A DNA stretch of 64,000 bases, taken from an uncultured Prevotellaceae bacterium. GTDB taxonomy: Bacteria > Bacteroidota > Bacteroidia > Bacteroidales > Bacteroidaceae. Positions 6,514 to 16,753 of the stretch are shown piece by piece. A program made the position numbers and the translations under genes. Numbering within the stretch: position 1 is the stretch's first letter; each line of letters starts with the position of its first letter. The stretch lies in contig CAMJZV010000012.1 of assembly GCA_946410305.1 (NCBI GenBank), forward strand, positions 1-64,000. The letters are read 5' to 3'. Below the pieces are notes generated by a model that worked only from the letters and a program-made list of their open reading frames with translations, made no database searches and was not told the DNA's origin.

Positions 6514-9500
6514 TCGTTATTGCTACGCTTGCCAACAGTTACGTTCGCATCACCCGTGACCTCGGCATTGTTACCACCGCCATAGACATTACCGCGGATG
6601 TCGGCACCGAGGACAGTCTTCTGCTCATAGTAGGTAGTTCCGTCTTGGGCAGTACCAGTGGCTTCAGTGTAGGTTCCATCGTTGTTGCGAGTAAACAAGT
6701 CAGTTACAGAGCTACCCACTGCTACTGTCTTGACGATATACACCACCGACTGCGTACCGATGTTGACATTGGTGCTACCAATGACCTTGGCAGCATTACC
6801 GCCACCGAATATCTCGCTGATAGCACCCATCTTACCCTTGGCATGCGACGGGATGGGGTAGTTGCCGGAAGTCTTGGCATCCTCACCGACAACCGACGTA
6901 TCGTCGTTATACCATTTGCCGTAGACCTCGTTGACGTTCACCGTCGGATTGCCCACCATCGTGGCACCGTTACCATAGCCACCGCCGAAGACCTTGCCGA
7001 TGCTGGTGAAGGACTTCACGTTGACCTGTGGGTCTTCGTAGATCTTCGTGCCAGACTCCTTCGGTGTGCCGTTGGCATTATAGCCATATACCGAGTAGCC
7101 AGCCTGGTTGCCACCGCCATAGAGCTCGCCAATCTTGATAGGTCGGCAGCCTATCTCCTCGATATTCACTGTGATGGAACCATTGATGGTACCGCTGAGA
7201 TTGTTACCGCCAAACACACGGTCGAAGGTACCGTTGGTGATGTTCAGCGTCACATTGCCGCGAACATCGGCAGCCTCAGCACCACCATAGGCAGCCTCCA
7301 GACCTGGGATACAAGCCATCAGCAGCTGAGCTTCGGCATCCATCTCAGCACTCTTACCGCCACCGTAAGCCTCATCGACACAGAATTCACATTCTCCGCC
7401 CTCGTCCAGCAAGGTGACAGCCGCCTGGCGCACATTACCCTTCGTATTAGAGCCGCCAAAGACACGGTGAACCGTACCACCATAGACATTAACGGAAGCC
7501 TTTCCGGTACCATAGACATACGATGATGCCAGTCGTTCCTCTTTCGTGTCGGCATCGACTTTATCACGAACTTTCCAGACGCCGTTATCATCGTAATACT
7601 CCGAATAGTCTTTGTATCCCACGTTGGCACCTGGGTTCGGCAGCGTGACGTTGTTCTTGACGATGTCATCCTTACCATTACCACCACCAAAGAGTTCTCC
7701 AATCTCGAAAGTACCATTGATAGTGACATTGGTAGCCGGTGTTGAAGCGGCATTACCACCACCATACACCTGACAGATACTTGTGCGTTCACAACCATCA
7801 ATTATCACGTTGGTGGTTCCCGTCGTCAGGTCAACTGGTTCATAAGCAGCCATATTACCGCCACCATATACCGCCTGGACATCGAATGAACTCGGGACGT
7901 ATTCACCATCAGTCTTGGTACCTTTCACCTTGGCATTGGTAACCTCACCCGAATTTACTATCTGTGTAGCCGCAGCGTTCTGTGTGGCATAGACATGCAC
8001 CATCACGTCGCCCTTAGGCGTTCCGTTGATGTTGTTGCAACCGAAGATCTGTCCGACAGCACAACCCTTTGCATCATCAGCGATGGGCGTGCCTGTTGTG
8101 CCCGACGATGTTGTACCGTTCAGGTCAACCAGCACATCACCCCATACATAGGCAGGTTTACCGGCTTCTCCCAGTCCACCGCCAAAGACCTCTTCACCGA
8201 CACGTCCGCCAGTCAGACGAACGGTCGTAGTATGGAGTGCTGATTTCTTGTCTGCGTCAGCCCAGCCGCCCGCATTTTCATTTGCAGTAGCGTCCCAGTT
8301 GCTGGTCTGCGTGTCAGCCAAGGCACCACCGCCATAGAGATCCTTCAGAATCAGACCTCCCGTCATGTTGACGGCTACACTCTCCTTGACAGTACCGGCC
8401 TCGCCGCCACCGAATACAGAACCGGCGATGAGTTGTTCCGTTTTTCCTTCGTTATCTGCAGCAGGCGTCGTCGCATAGTTGATGTTTACCTCCGTCTCTC
8501 TGACATTAGTGAGACCTGAAGCAGCAGTGCTCACGCCATACTCACCACGGGCAGCACCGAAGACATGACCATTTCCGTCACCATCACAACCGATACGGCC
8601 ACCAGTAACATTGATGGTTGTCTTACCACTGTTGGCTTCAGCACCACCGCCCACAGAACCCATAGCGCCAGCGCCATAGACATTGTGAACGACGTGACCA
8701 CCGGTGATGTTGACAGTGGTGGTACCCTGTACGATACCTGCCAGCGGGTTGTACTTGTCTTTGATGCCGTCACCGTTGGAGTCGTACAAATCCGTACCGC
8801 AACCACCGCCATAGACGTTGCCACGATAAGCATAAGCAGCACCTCCGTCAACACTCGTATCGGTAATACCGATTTTACCTTTGTTGATATCTACAACGGC
8901 ATTCTGGAAGGTGTGACCGTTCTCGCCACTACCATAGATAGAGCCCCTGATGTCAGGACTCGTTGCAGCACCGGCATCGCCAATGGTGACATGTGTGCTG
9001 TAAACCCACGCCATGCGGTCGTTGGGGTCTACGGCAGGCTCGCCTTCAGGAATAGCTACATCACCTCGTGATGAACCGAACACCATGCCGTTCTCATGAC
9101 CGTTGCTTCCGAAGGTACCGCCAGTGATGGTAACCGTACAAACACCCGTATTCGCTGTTGCCAGAGCCGTAGGCATACCTACGGGAACCTCAAGATGAGC
9201 GGTATGATAGTCATCGTCAGCATAGGTAAACGTTCCTACCGAACCGTAGGCACCGCCACCATAGACATTGTGCAGAATGGTAGGCGAACCACTGATACTG
9301 ACAGTAGTATTACCCTTCACCAGTCCGGCCGCAACATCTTTTTCTTTACCTTTACCACCACCATAGACGTTGCCCCATGTGGCACCGCCTTTGCCAGGAG
9401 TACCAATCGTACCGCCAGTGACATTCACGGAAGTGTTGCCACCGACACCAGATTCCTCACCGCCGCCGTAGACACTTTCTGCCACGGTGGTTGTTCCGTC

Positions 9501-12500
9501 GATGGTCAGCGTGGCTGTGCCTGTTACGGCGCCAAGATTTTCAAGGTTGATATTTGTAAGGATCTCGCTACCATCAAGAGCACTAGTATTTTTTGTTAGA
9601 GTTCCTTCTTTCCATGTAAAATTAGTAGTTCCATTTTTCTTACCCATTTCAAAGATACCAGAATTATTATTGAATCTTGGCAGTTTCGCAAAACCTGTGG
9701 CTCTTACTGGGATAGAAGGAATGGAGGCAGAGAACCCTCCACCATAAACACTTCCCTTTACAATACAATTATTAAGTGTCGATGTGGCATTTCCTGAAAC
9801 CACTCCAAGGCTGCCGCCACCATAGAAATCGTCATTGATGGTACAATTATTTAAAGTTGAAAAGACATTGTTCGTCTGAGCAAGAGAGAAAGATGTATAA
9901 TTCACATAGAAACGAGCTCCCACCAAACCAGAAGACCAAACAAAGAACTCATAGTCGAAATCTGTAGCAACACCAGGACCTTTATTTCCGTATTCTGATT
10001 TATAGTTTTTGTCGTTCCCATCATAGTATTTACCACGATCATTATTATAACTATTTATCAAGGTGCTGAAATTGGGATTCGTACTATCAAAAAACTTGAG
10101 CTTAAAAGAGGAAGCGCCACCATATCCTGCTCCAAAGAACTTTCCAAAGGTGCATCCTACAGCATTGGTAGTAACTATTCCATCTTCAGTGATATTAATA
10201 CTTTTAGTACCTACAGATGATCCAGCTTTATTATTACTATATTGGGTTGTAAAAGTTGTTCCCCCCTTCTGCATATCACCAAACTTCGGCCCACCACAAT
10301 AGATGCCGACATGACTGTTAATGATATCAACTGTTACGTTACCAGTAATTGGTTTTTCTGAGTTAATGCCTCCACCATAGAAATTATCTATATCCGCATC
10401 GTAGATCTGCCATTTTACGCTACCCTCTATCATCTGTTGTGCAGCTCCAGCCATTTCTTTGAAATATCCACCACTGATATATCCTTCTGCATCATCAGCC
10501 TGAATTTGGGCATCAGGTCTATAGACACCAGACAAATAAAAACCGTTAAAGCTACCACCCGTCACAGACACGGGGACATGGTTTGTGAAGTACCACCCAT
10601 CACTGTGGGTACCATTGCCAAACTCCTTAAAACATGCATTGCTACCCACATGGATATAACTTGTTCTATGATTATATTCATTATCAGAAATATTAGTATA
10701 CTGCGTAGAGGTATACTGGTCTATCATACCTCCCAAGAGGATAACAGGTGCTGCATCCTTATTACCATTGTCTGCTTCAAACTGAGTTATAAAAACAGAA
10801 CAAGTATTGGTGATTTCAAACCATCCCTTAGGCTTAAAAATACTAACATTCAAAAGTCGTTCAGTACCATTAGGCTTCTGTGCCTGAGCAGTACCAACTA
10901 CATTCAAAAAGTCAAAACGGATAGGTGTAACTCCCTGACGATTGTAGTGGCTAAAGATAAAACTGTAGTCTGGTTCATTATCCTTATCTAAATCGACTGA
11001 CATTATCGTATAGGGCGTTTTATCATGATTATTTCCTGAACCATATAATGGTCCTGCTTGATGGACATTGCCCACGAGGACTACAGCATAGTCGTAAACA
11101 CTCTTACCACTTATTGGAATGCTCATTGAAATACGGGCATTGTTTATCGATGTGTAAACCTTCTGACTACTGCCGTTGATAGTTATGTTCGTATTATTTG
11201 TTGCTTGAATTCCAAATCCCGTGACATTCTCTCCTGCATAATCTTTATCGCCGTTTTCCTTATAAACCACATCGTAATACTGGTCGCTCACGTATGCCGC
11301 CACTGCCCAGTAAGGTTCTATAGTAATACCTGTTACGCCATAAGGCACATCGAAATAGGCACCCTGAGAGAATACCCGCTTAGACACATTGAAATTATCC
11401 TTTTTTGTACAGTTACGGTCAGCAAAATTATAGCCACCCCATTCGTCCGCTTCAGTGTATGTACCTTCTGTACCACCGGTAAAAGCCGTAATCTTCCATC
11501 CAGTCACCACACGGTTGCCGGTATAGTTCCCTGTACCGATATCATTATAATAAGGTAATTGAACCTTGTCGTAGTTGAAGTTGAATCGGTCGAAGTCCTT
11601 ATCAGTGCGTTGTAAGGTAAGGCTGCTGGTCGAGATGCTAGCACCAGTAGGAGCATTACTACCCACACCACTAATAGTTACTGAAAGTGTCTTACCGAGT
11701 TTGCCACCGTGGTTGCGTCCTACCGATGCACTGTCGGGAGCATTGGCGATGTCGGGATTGATAATAGAGGGATAGTATCCTTGATCTTTCAGGACAGGAT
11801 AGGGATAGGGATCGCGTCCACTAATACCTCTGTCAGCTGTCTCCAATACCCACTTTGCCATATCACTAGGTTCGACAGTAACGGTCGCTGTAGAAGCATA
11901 TTTGGCTGCCAACTTCTTATTGCTATTCAGCAACTGACGATATAACTCACATTGGACAATGAATCGGTTTTCCATGCCTAAGGCACAGTTATAGTTATTA
12001 TCAGCTATCGTAGAAGACTTTAATTGACTATCTGCAAAATAATTATAAGTAGCTAATCCTCCAGAATTCTTGTTGTCAATATTAGTTCCCCCATAAACAG
12101 GAGAAACTGTAGTACCGTCAGTGATATCACCGTAGAACATACAATTCATCACCATGGTTGTTACACTAGTTTGATTGGAGGTCTCTGTATTATTTCCCAC
12201 TATTCCTCCTACAACATTGCCTCCTGAGATAGTAGCATAACTGAAACAGTTGATGACACGGGCTGTGCCGCTAAGGGTACCGACAAGACCTCCTACATTG
12301 CCAGTGCCACTTACGCTGCTGCCATAAAAACCAGTGATATTCCCTTTATCATCACGCTCTGTCGAAGTAGGAAGGATGCCGCAGTTATAGATTCGAGTGT
12401 CACCTTTGGCCTTAGAGGTCACAGCACCAGCATCGCCATTGGAATCACCTGATGAGATATTCACATCTTCAAAGATGATGTTGCGAATGATAGCACCATC

Positions 12501-13040
12501 TGTTGAAGTAAACAATGGTGCAGAAGAACCGATGATCTTATGCAATCCACCATCGAGTGTCCCTCTAAACTCGCCTAAACTACTGGACAGACCGGAAACA
12601 TCAGCAGTTAACTGGTATTTACCGTTCATATCGTCAATCTCTGACAGAGATGTAATTTGAATAAAGCCCTCTGTCTTTTTATAGAAATTCACCGTCACAT
12701 AAGCGCCATCATACCCAGCAGGAATGAAAAAGGAGAAGGAATTGTCACCATTGTCTGTGATGTCGAGCTTAGAGGCAATACCTGTAGCACGGCGGGGGGC
12801 TTTGAGAGGATCAACCATCTTTTCGGCAAGGATATGAGCGGCATCGATGCTATAGCCCGTGGCTGGAGTGGCAGAGAGGGTGACTGTCATTCCTGAAATG
12901 CTAGTAACGCTGACAGTGCCTGCAGAATTGTTGGGCTGTATGTTGATAACAATATCACTCTCTGAGATAGCCCAGGCATGGCCTACGCTACCAATAAAAA
13001 GCGTAAAGAATAGAATGATGTATCTTATCGTGTGTTTCAT
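6510..13040 (-). CDS. Giant secreted VYGGG-repeat beta-solenoid protein (2,176 aa)
   Basis: A signal peptide (MKHTIRYIILFFTLFIGSVG...AWA) opens the protein. After an N-terminal beta domain there are GLUG-type repeats near residues 245-300 (GNVGGLVGTLSG, GNVVGGIVGNN). From about residue 1,040 onward come more than 20 units centred on VYGGG/VFGGG/LYGGG and followed by strands such as TTVNITGG. The spacing of roughly 35-60 residues suggests a right-handed beta-helix adhesin. It ends within a repeat (NVYGGGNNAEVTG, then VTVGKRSNNE), with no visible sorting tail, unlike the related 3,967-residue protein upstream. The gene starts 6 nt after the preceding stop and overlaps the DUF5106 gene by 4 nt. 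Surface adhesion or a structural fibre is inferred; no enzymatic motif was seen. Confidence 0.8.
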   Translation of the reverse strand: MKHTIRYIILFFTLFIGSVGHAWAISESDIVINIQPNNSAGTVSVTSISGMTVTLSATPATGYSIDAAHILAEKMVDPLKAPRRATGIASKLDITDNGDNSFSFFIPAGYDGAYVTVNFYKKTEGFIQITSLSEIDDMNGKYQLTADVSGLSSSLGEFRGTLDGGLHKIIGSSAPLFTSTDGAIIRNIIFEDVNISSGDSNGDAGAVTSKAKGDTRIYNCGILPTSTERDDKGNITGFYGSSVSGTGNVGGLVGTLSGTARVINCFSYATISGGNVVGGIVGNNTETSNQTSVTTMVMNCMFYGDITDGTTVSPVYGGTNIDNKNSGGLATYNYFADSQLKSSTIADNNYNCALGMENRFIVQCELYRQLLNSNKKLAAKYASTATVTVEPSDMAKWVLETADRGISGRDPYPYPVLKDQGYYPSIINPDIANAPDSASVGRNHGGKLGKTLSVTISGVGSNAPTGASISTSSLTLQRTDKDFDRFNFNYDKVQLPYYNDIGTGNYTGNRVVTGWKITAFTGGTEGTYTEADEWGGYNFADRNCTKKDNFNVSKRVFSQGAYFDVPYGVTGITIEPYWAVAAYVSDQYYDVVYKENGDKDYAGENVTGFGIQATNNTNITINGSSQKVYTSINNARISMSIPISGKSVYDYAVVLVGNVHQAGPLYGSGNNHDKTPYTIMSVDLDKDNEPDYSFIFSHYNRQGVTPIRFDFLNVVGTAQAQKPNGTERLLNVSIFKPKGWFEITNTCSVFITQFEADNGNKDAAPVILLGGMIDQYTSTQYTNISDNEYNHRTSYIHVGSNACFKEFGNGTHSDGWYFTNHVPVSVTGGSFNGFYLSGVYRPDAQIQADDAEGYISGGYFKEMAGAAQQMIEGSVKWQIYDADIDNFYGGGINSEKPITGNVTVDIINSHVGIYCGGPKFGDMQKGGTTFTTQYSNNKAGSSVGTKSINITEDGIVTTNAVGCTFGKFFGAGYGGASSFKLKFFDSTNPNFSTLINSYNNDRGKYYDGNDKNYKSEYGNKGPGVATDFDYEFFVWSSGLVGARFYVNYTSFSLAQTNNVFSTLNNCTINDDFYGGGSLGVVSGNATSTLNNCIVKGSVYGGGFSASIPSIPVRATGFAKLPRFNNNSGIFEMGKKNGTTNFTWKEGTLTKNTSALDGSEILTNINLENLGAVTGTATLTIDGTTTVAESVYGGGEESGVGGNTSVNVTGGTIGTPGKGGATWGNVYGGGKGKEKDVAAGLVKGNTTVSISGSPTILHNVYGGGAYGSVGTFTYADDDYHTAHLEVPVGMPTALATANTGVCTVTITGGTFGSNGHENGMVFGSSRGDVAIPEGEPAVDPNDRMAWVYSTHVTIGDAGAATSPDIRGSIYGSGENGHTFQNAVVDINKGKIGITDTSVDGGAAYAYRGNVYGGGCGTDLYDSNGDGIKDKYNPLAGIVQGTTTVNITGGHVVHNVYGAGAMGSVGGGAEANSGKTTINVTGGRIGCDGDGNGHVFGAARGEYGVSTAASGLTNVRETEVNINYATTPAADNEGKTEQLIAGSVFGGGEAGTVKESVAVNMTGGLILKDLYGGGALADTQTSNWDATANENAGGWADADKKSALHTTTVRLTGGRVGEEVFGGGLGEAGKPAYVWGDVLVDLNGTTSSGTTGTPIADDAKGCAVGQIFGCNNINGTPKGDVMVHVYATQNAAATQIVNSGEVTNAKVKGTKTDGEYVPSSFDVQAVYGGGNMAAYEPVDLTTGTTNVIIDGCERTSICQVYGGGNAASTPATNVTINGTFEIGELFGGGNGKDDIVKNNVTLPNPGANVGYKDYSEYYDDNGVWKVRDKVDADTKEERLASSYVYGTGKASVNVYGGTVHRVFGGSNTKGNVRQAAVTLLDEGGECEFCVDEAYGGGKSAEMDAEAQLLMACIPGLEAAYGGAEAADVRGNVTLNITNGTFDRVFGGNNLSGTINGSITVNIEEIGCRPIKIGELYGGGNQAGYSVYGYNANGTPKESGTKIYEDPQVNVKSFTSIGKVFGGGYGNGATMVGNPTVNVNEVYGKWYNDDTSVVGEDAKTSGNYPIPSHAKGKMGAISEIFGGGNAAKVIGSTNVNIGTQSVVYIVKTVAVGSSVTDLFTRNNDGTYTEATGTAQDGTTYYEQKTVLGADIRGNVYGGGNNAEVTGDANVTVGKRSNNE

Positions 13041-13046
13041 ATCTTA

Positions 13047-15317
13047 TTATCTTTTTATATATTCCTTTTGTCCCTGATGAATATAGATTCCAGCCTTGGA
13101 AGGCTTGACACTTAGACGTCGACCGTCTAAAGTGTACCATACGTCTGTATCTTGTTTCTTAGTCGTTGAAGTCTCAAACTCCGTGATTCCTGTCGGCTCT
13201 TCGTCATCGATGATGAACTGCAAGGTGCCTCGTGCCTCCGAGCTACCACTGTTTCCGCTCGTTGACGTATTCGCGTAGTTGGGATTATAGAGATAGAATT
13301 TGCCCTCGCCCAAGGTTCCTGCCTTTGTGAGTACGAACTCACCCTTGTAGAACAAATAAATCTGTGCGGCTTTTACCGTCTCGCCTCCTGCTGACAACTT
13401 CAGTAGATTGCTATTTTTTGTCTGAGCTGTCACCTCTGGCGTGGAAGGGTCTTTAGGGGATGCTACAAATCCTGAGGCCTCATCGTCTGACAATAGCAGT
13501 ACGGGGACATCTTCGGGGATATAGTCCAATAGCGTAATGACTGCGGTACCGATAGACGGATTGACCTTACGGATGATGTAGGGATTGATGCCTGTAGGGC
13601 AAGACAGGTCTCGCTTTGCCATGTATACGGCAGCAGTCTGTCCAGAGCCACCATCACCATCAGGGTCGTCAAATTTGGGATTTGCATAGATACTCCTGGC
13701 ACCTCCTGTGTAGTTTCCCATACCTGTAATCGTAATGATCTTGTCACTGCCGTCTTCCTCCGCTTCCTGCGTATAGTCGGTATTCTCTACAAGCGTTGTA
13801 CTGCCATCCTTAACAGCACTCAGCGAACCATCCTCTGTCATCTCCACCGTGATGCCTTCTGCAGCCGTATCGCCGTCACCGAGACTCTTGGGGGAGATGG
13901 TAAAGGTCTTTGAACCATCATTCACTTGATAGTCGCCATCAGCTTTATCTGATATGGTAACAGAAGCTGTACCTGCATTGGTGTTATTGCTATAAGCCAC
14001 CACATATTCATCAGCGCTGACAATAACGTCTTCGTCCTTTACGGTGATGGCAGGTTCCTTGGCAGAACCATCGTAAACGAACTCGTTCTCTGAAAGAATA
14101 ATGGTTGGGGTCGTAAGAACCTTAACGGGAATATCCGTCTTTGTGGCTATATCAGAATTGATGTATCCGCTTTTTACTGCTCGGGCATGTATCTTTGTAG
14201 AAGGCAGGGCATGAGCAATGACAACAGGTGATGCAGCATGTGCAGACTCTTCTATGGTAGGGTCAGTGTTGTTGGTGGTGTAATATATCTCCACACCCTC
14301 TGCCGCTGTGATTGTAGCATCTCTGGTCTCCTCGTTGAATGAAATAGTTGGCGTAGCTAACTTCTCTACCGTAAGCGTCGCTATTTCAGAGTCTATTATG
14401 CCGTCCTTCTTGGATATAGCCTTGATAACTTTTTCCTCTGTAAGCACAAAAGGCTCGCTATATTCTGCGGAATTGGCATCAGGATTGCTTCCATCTGTGG
14501 TATAATAGATGGTTTCGTCATCATCGGAAGTAATAGTTACCTTAGATGTAACATTATCAAACGTAATGACAGGCGTAGTGCATTTAGCGCTTTCAAGAAT
14601 CCATTTGTGATTCTCCTCCTGATCATATAAGCCAATAATTCCTGCTGTGTTAGTTCCATAGGTACCATTAGGACCGCCTTGCTTGCCTGCACTTCCCTTG
14701 AGTTCATAAAAATTCTTGAAGTTCACAACCAAGTATTTATAAGTATCACCATTTCTACCATCTGTAGAATGAGGTACGATGTCAATATGACCACTATGTG
14801 ATGTAATCTCAAAAAGGGCTAAATTACCAAGATTAGCAAGTGCGGTGGCATCAGCAACAGCTTCCAGGTGTACACGCATACGGTTGGCATCAGAGCCAAT
14901 TTTGCCGTTGGACACCATATATCTGCCAGTTTTTCTTTGTATGATGTAATAACAATCTGTCTCTGTAGGGTGCTTTACGACATCCCACACAGCCTTACTG
15001 GCATCATAAACACCATTTTTACATTGGTATGTGGTGAGGAATGGTTGTCCATTGTCGTCGTTGTCATCGGTGTCGTCTTCATAACTATTCGTAGCCTTAT
15101 AAAGATACCAGTTCTTCGTAGGACATAGATAATAATCACCGTTTGTGTTCTTATTGGCACTTGCACTTTTGATATAATACGTTCCCGAATAATCCGATGT
15201 CTGCCCCCACACGCTACCGCTTCCCAATGTGAGCATCAGGAGCAGGGCTATGGCGGAGCGGATTGTTGTTGACATCTGCTGGGCTAATCCTTTCGTGTGT
15301 TCGTATGTCGTGTTCAT
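13047..15317 (-). CDS. Secreted multi-domain protein with chitobiase-type C-terminal repeats and sorting tail
   Basis: The 756-residue protein has a signal peptide best read from the internal methionine at 15,275 (MSTTIRSAIALLLMLTLGSG...). An N-terminal beta domain covers about 40-230. Two CHB_HEX_C-type sandwiches follow: DDDETIYYTTDGSNPDANS and AAEGVEIYYTTNNTDPTIEE. An MBG-like Ig domain comes next (FVYDGSAKEPAITVKDED ... ITGMGNYTGG). The tail VWYTLDGRRLSVKPSKAG, then IYIHQGQKEYIKR, is the C-terminal sorting-type tail common in Prevotella surface proteins. It lies just downstream of the REP-framed transposase and 6 nt upstream of the 2,176-residue giant gene. It is probably exported to the surface; no catalytic domain was seen. 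Confidence 0.8.
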   Translation of the reverse strand: MNTTYEHTKGLAQQMSTTIRSAIALLLMLTLGSGSVWGQTSDYSGTYYIKSASANKNTNGDYYLCPTKNWYLYKATNSYEDDTDDNDDNGQPFLTTYQCKNGVYDASKAVWDVVKHPTETDCYYIIQRKTGRYMVSNGKIGSDANRMRVHLEAVADATALANLGNLALFEITSHSGHIDIVPHSTDGRNGDTYKYLVVNFKNFYELKGSAGKQGGPNGTYGTNTAGIIGLYDQEENHKWILESAKCTTPVITFDNVTSKVTITSDDDETIYYTTDGSNPDANSAEYSEPFVLTEEKVIKAISKKDGIIDSEIATLTVEKLATPTISFNEETRDATITAAEGVEIYYTTNNTDPTIEESAHAASPVVIAHALPSTKIHARAVKSGYINSDIATKTDIPVKVLTTPTIILSENEFVYDGSAKEPAITVKDEDVIVSADEYVVAYSNNTNAGTASVTISDKADGDYQVNDGSKTFTISPKSLGDGDTAAEGITVEMTEDGSLSAVKDGSTTLVENTDYTQEAEEDGSDKIITITGMGNYTGGARSIYANPKFDDPDGDGGSGQTAAVYMAKRDLSCPTGINPYIIRKVNPSIGTAVITLLDYIPEDVPVLLLSDDEASGFVASPKDPSTPEVTAQTKNSNLLKLSAGGETVKAAQIYLFYKGEFVLTKAGTLGEGKFYLYNPNYANTSTSGNSGSSEARGTLQFIIDDEEPTGITEFETSTTKKQDTDVWYTLDGRRLSVKPSKAGIYIHQGQKEYIKR

Positions 15318-15337
15318 ATCTTTAGTATTTTTATTGC

Positions 15338-15431
15338 AGCGGGTGAACCGCTGGGCACTGTTTTCTTGATTGCAGCGGGTGAATCGCTGGGCACTGTTTT
15401 CTTCTTTGCAGCGGGGGAACCGCTGAACACT
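15338..15431. repeat. REP-like array, left of the transposase (3 copies)
   Basis: Copies start at 15,338, 15,374 and 15,410 (36-bp period). Each is AGCGG-GTGAA-CCGCT (or a one-base variant) followed by GGGCACTG or GAACACT, so each forms a 5-bp hairpin. The third copy abuts the transposase stop codon at 15,432. T-rich spacers separate them. Confidence 0.85.
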
Positions 15432-16736
15432 TTATTCTCTGTTTTTCCACCAGTCGTCTTTTTGGCGGCAGAGGGCTTGGGCAACGCAGTTCATCGCCTT
15501 GCAGAAGGGTATGGTGACTTGCTCGTTCTTGCCACGGTATTGGTATTGCCAAGGGGTGACCAGGAGCAGCCGGTCTGTGGCACATAGGTCGAGGCGCACC
15601 GCTGACGGGTGGTAGCGCTCGGGGAAACCATTGTCAGCGATGATTATCACGGGGAAACCGTGATTCACCATCTCGTTCATGATTTCCTGTTCGCCAGCAG
15701 AGATACGTGCTGACACCATGATGGCTCCATTACCAGCCTCTTCCATACAGCGGGCTTTCTGTTGCGCGAAGAGGGACTTATCCTTGCGATGACATACTAC
15801 GGGCAAGAGCTTGCTATTCAGCAGTTGGCGGTTGCCGTAGGTGTCGAGGGCAATTTTTCCGTCTGCGAGAAGCAGACGGCACTTGATGGCGTCAAGAGCT
15901 TCAGCGGTGGCGTGCTTCTGCAGGCACTCACGCAGTAGGAAGCCGCGAAGTGCTGATGGCGTGAGGGCTGTGGTAAAGCCGTTGCGGCAGGCGGTCAGCG
16001 TGGCGTGCTGGCGGCTGCGGAGCAGACGGCTGCGCGGATTGGCCTTGATGTAGGCGCGCTGCGTGTCCAGCTGCTCGGGGGTGATGGGCTGCACGTCGCA
16101 GTAGCCATAGGCGAAGAGGGGCCTGCGGCCCGTAGTGCCGGAAGAGGGGGTGCGCTTGTCCTCTCTGGCGGGTGAACCGCCAGACACCCGAGAAACGCTA
16201 CCAGACACCCGAGAAGCGCTGCCAGACACCTGGGAAGTGCCGCCAGACACCTGGGAAGTGCTGCTAGACACAGTGTTCAGCGGTTCACCCGATGAATATA
16301 CAGCCTGCGCAGCCCCCGCGGCGGCATCTTGCCCCGTCATGGCCCAGTAGCGGCGGTTGCAGCCTTTCTTGAAGCCGGCTATCACCTGTCCGAGATGGGT
16401 GGGGCGGCCTGTGCTGCTGACGATAGGTGCTGTTACTTGCAGGAGGACGTGCAGATGCTCAGGCATGATCACGAAAGTATCAACACGAATCATGGCATAG
16501 TGCATGGTGATGCTGGTGAGCAGTTCTTCACGTACCATATTCCCTACTGGGGTCATTGCCACATGAGGCGCGTTGGGGCTTTCGTCTGGTTGCTCCAGAG
16601 AGCCTTGTATCTGGCCCAAGGGCAGACCCATACCGTCTGCCACATGCAGGGTAATGTGGTAGGTGCCAGGCAGCGCGTAGTTATGTGTAGCCATGCGGCG
16701 CTGCATGTTGTGGCGGGTAGGGTGCTGCTTTTCCAT
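15432..16736 (-). CDS. REP-associated tyrosine transposase (RAYT) with extra C-terminal domain
   Basis: The N-terminal half is a Y1/HUH transposase: TYHITLHV strand, HUH motif MPEHLHVLL (H94, H96) and the catalytic tyrosine in RAYIKANP (Y229). RAYTs nick and rejoin single-stranded REP DNA. The HUH and Tyr motifs are separated by an unusual insert (about 145-200) made of Ser/Val/Gly heptads encoded by 21-bp tandem repeats and two REP sequences. Residues 240-434 form an additional domain not found in minimal RAYTs; GAIMVSARISAGEQEIMNEM followed by GFPVIIIADNGF resembles a DprA/SLOG-type Rossmann segment. At 434 residues it is about twice the usual IS200 transposase. It lies inside the fimbria/adhesin locus, with REP arrays on both sides. 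Confidence 0.85.
   Translation of the reverse strand: MEKQHPTRHNMQRRMATHNYALPGTYHITLHVADGMGLPLGQIQGSLEQPDESPNAPHVAMTPVGNMVREELLTSITMHYAMIRVDTFVIMPEHLHVLLQVTAPIVSSTGRPTHLGQVIAGFKKGCNRRYWAMTGQDAAAGAAQAVYSSGEPLNTVSSSTSQVSGGTSQVSGSASRVSGSVSRVSGGSPAREDKRTPSSGTTGRRPLFAYGYCDVQPITPEQLDTQRAYIKANPRSRLLRSRQHATLTACRNGFTTALTPSALRGFLLRECLQKHATAEALDAIKCRLLLADGKIALDTYGNRQLLNSKLLPVVCHRKDKSLFAQQKARCMEEAGNGAIMVSARISAGEQEIMNEMVNHGFPVIIIADNGFPERYHPSAVRLDLCATDRLLLVTPWQYQYRGKNEQVTIPFCKAMNCVAQALCRQKDDWWKNRE
16166..16294. repeat. Inverted REP pair and 21-bp tandem repeats inside the RAYT gene
   Basis: One REP (16,166-16,189, GGCGGGTGAACCGCC core) is in the same orientation as the flanking arrays. A second (16,271-16,294, CAGCGGTTCACCCG) is inverted, so they form a BIME-like pair. 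Between them lie about four to five units of a 21-bp repeat (CCAGACACCCGAGAAGCGCTG). The whole block stays in frame and encodes SGEPLNT, SQVSGGT-type heptads and VSGGSPA. Confidence 0.8.
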
Positions 16737-16753
16737 TTCTTACTTTTTGTACC

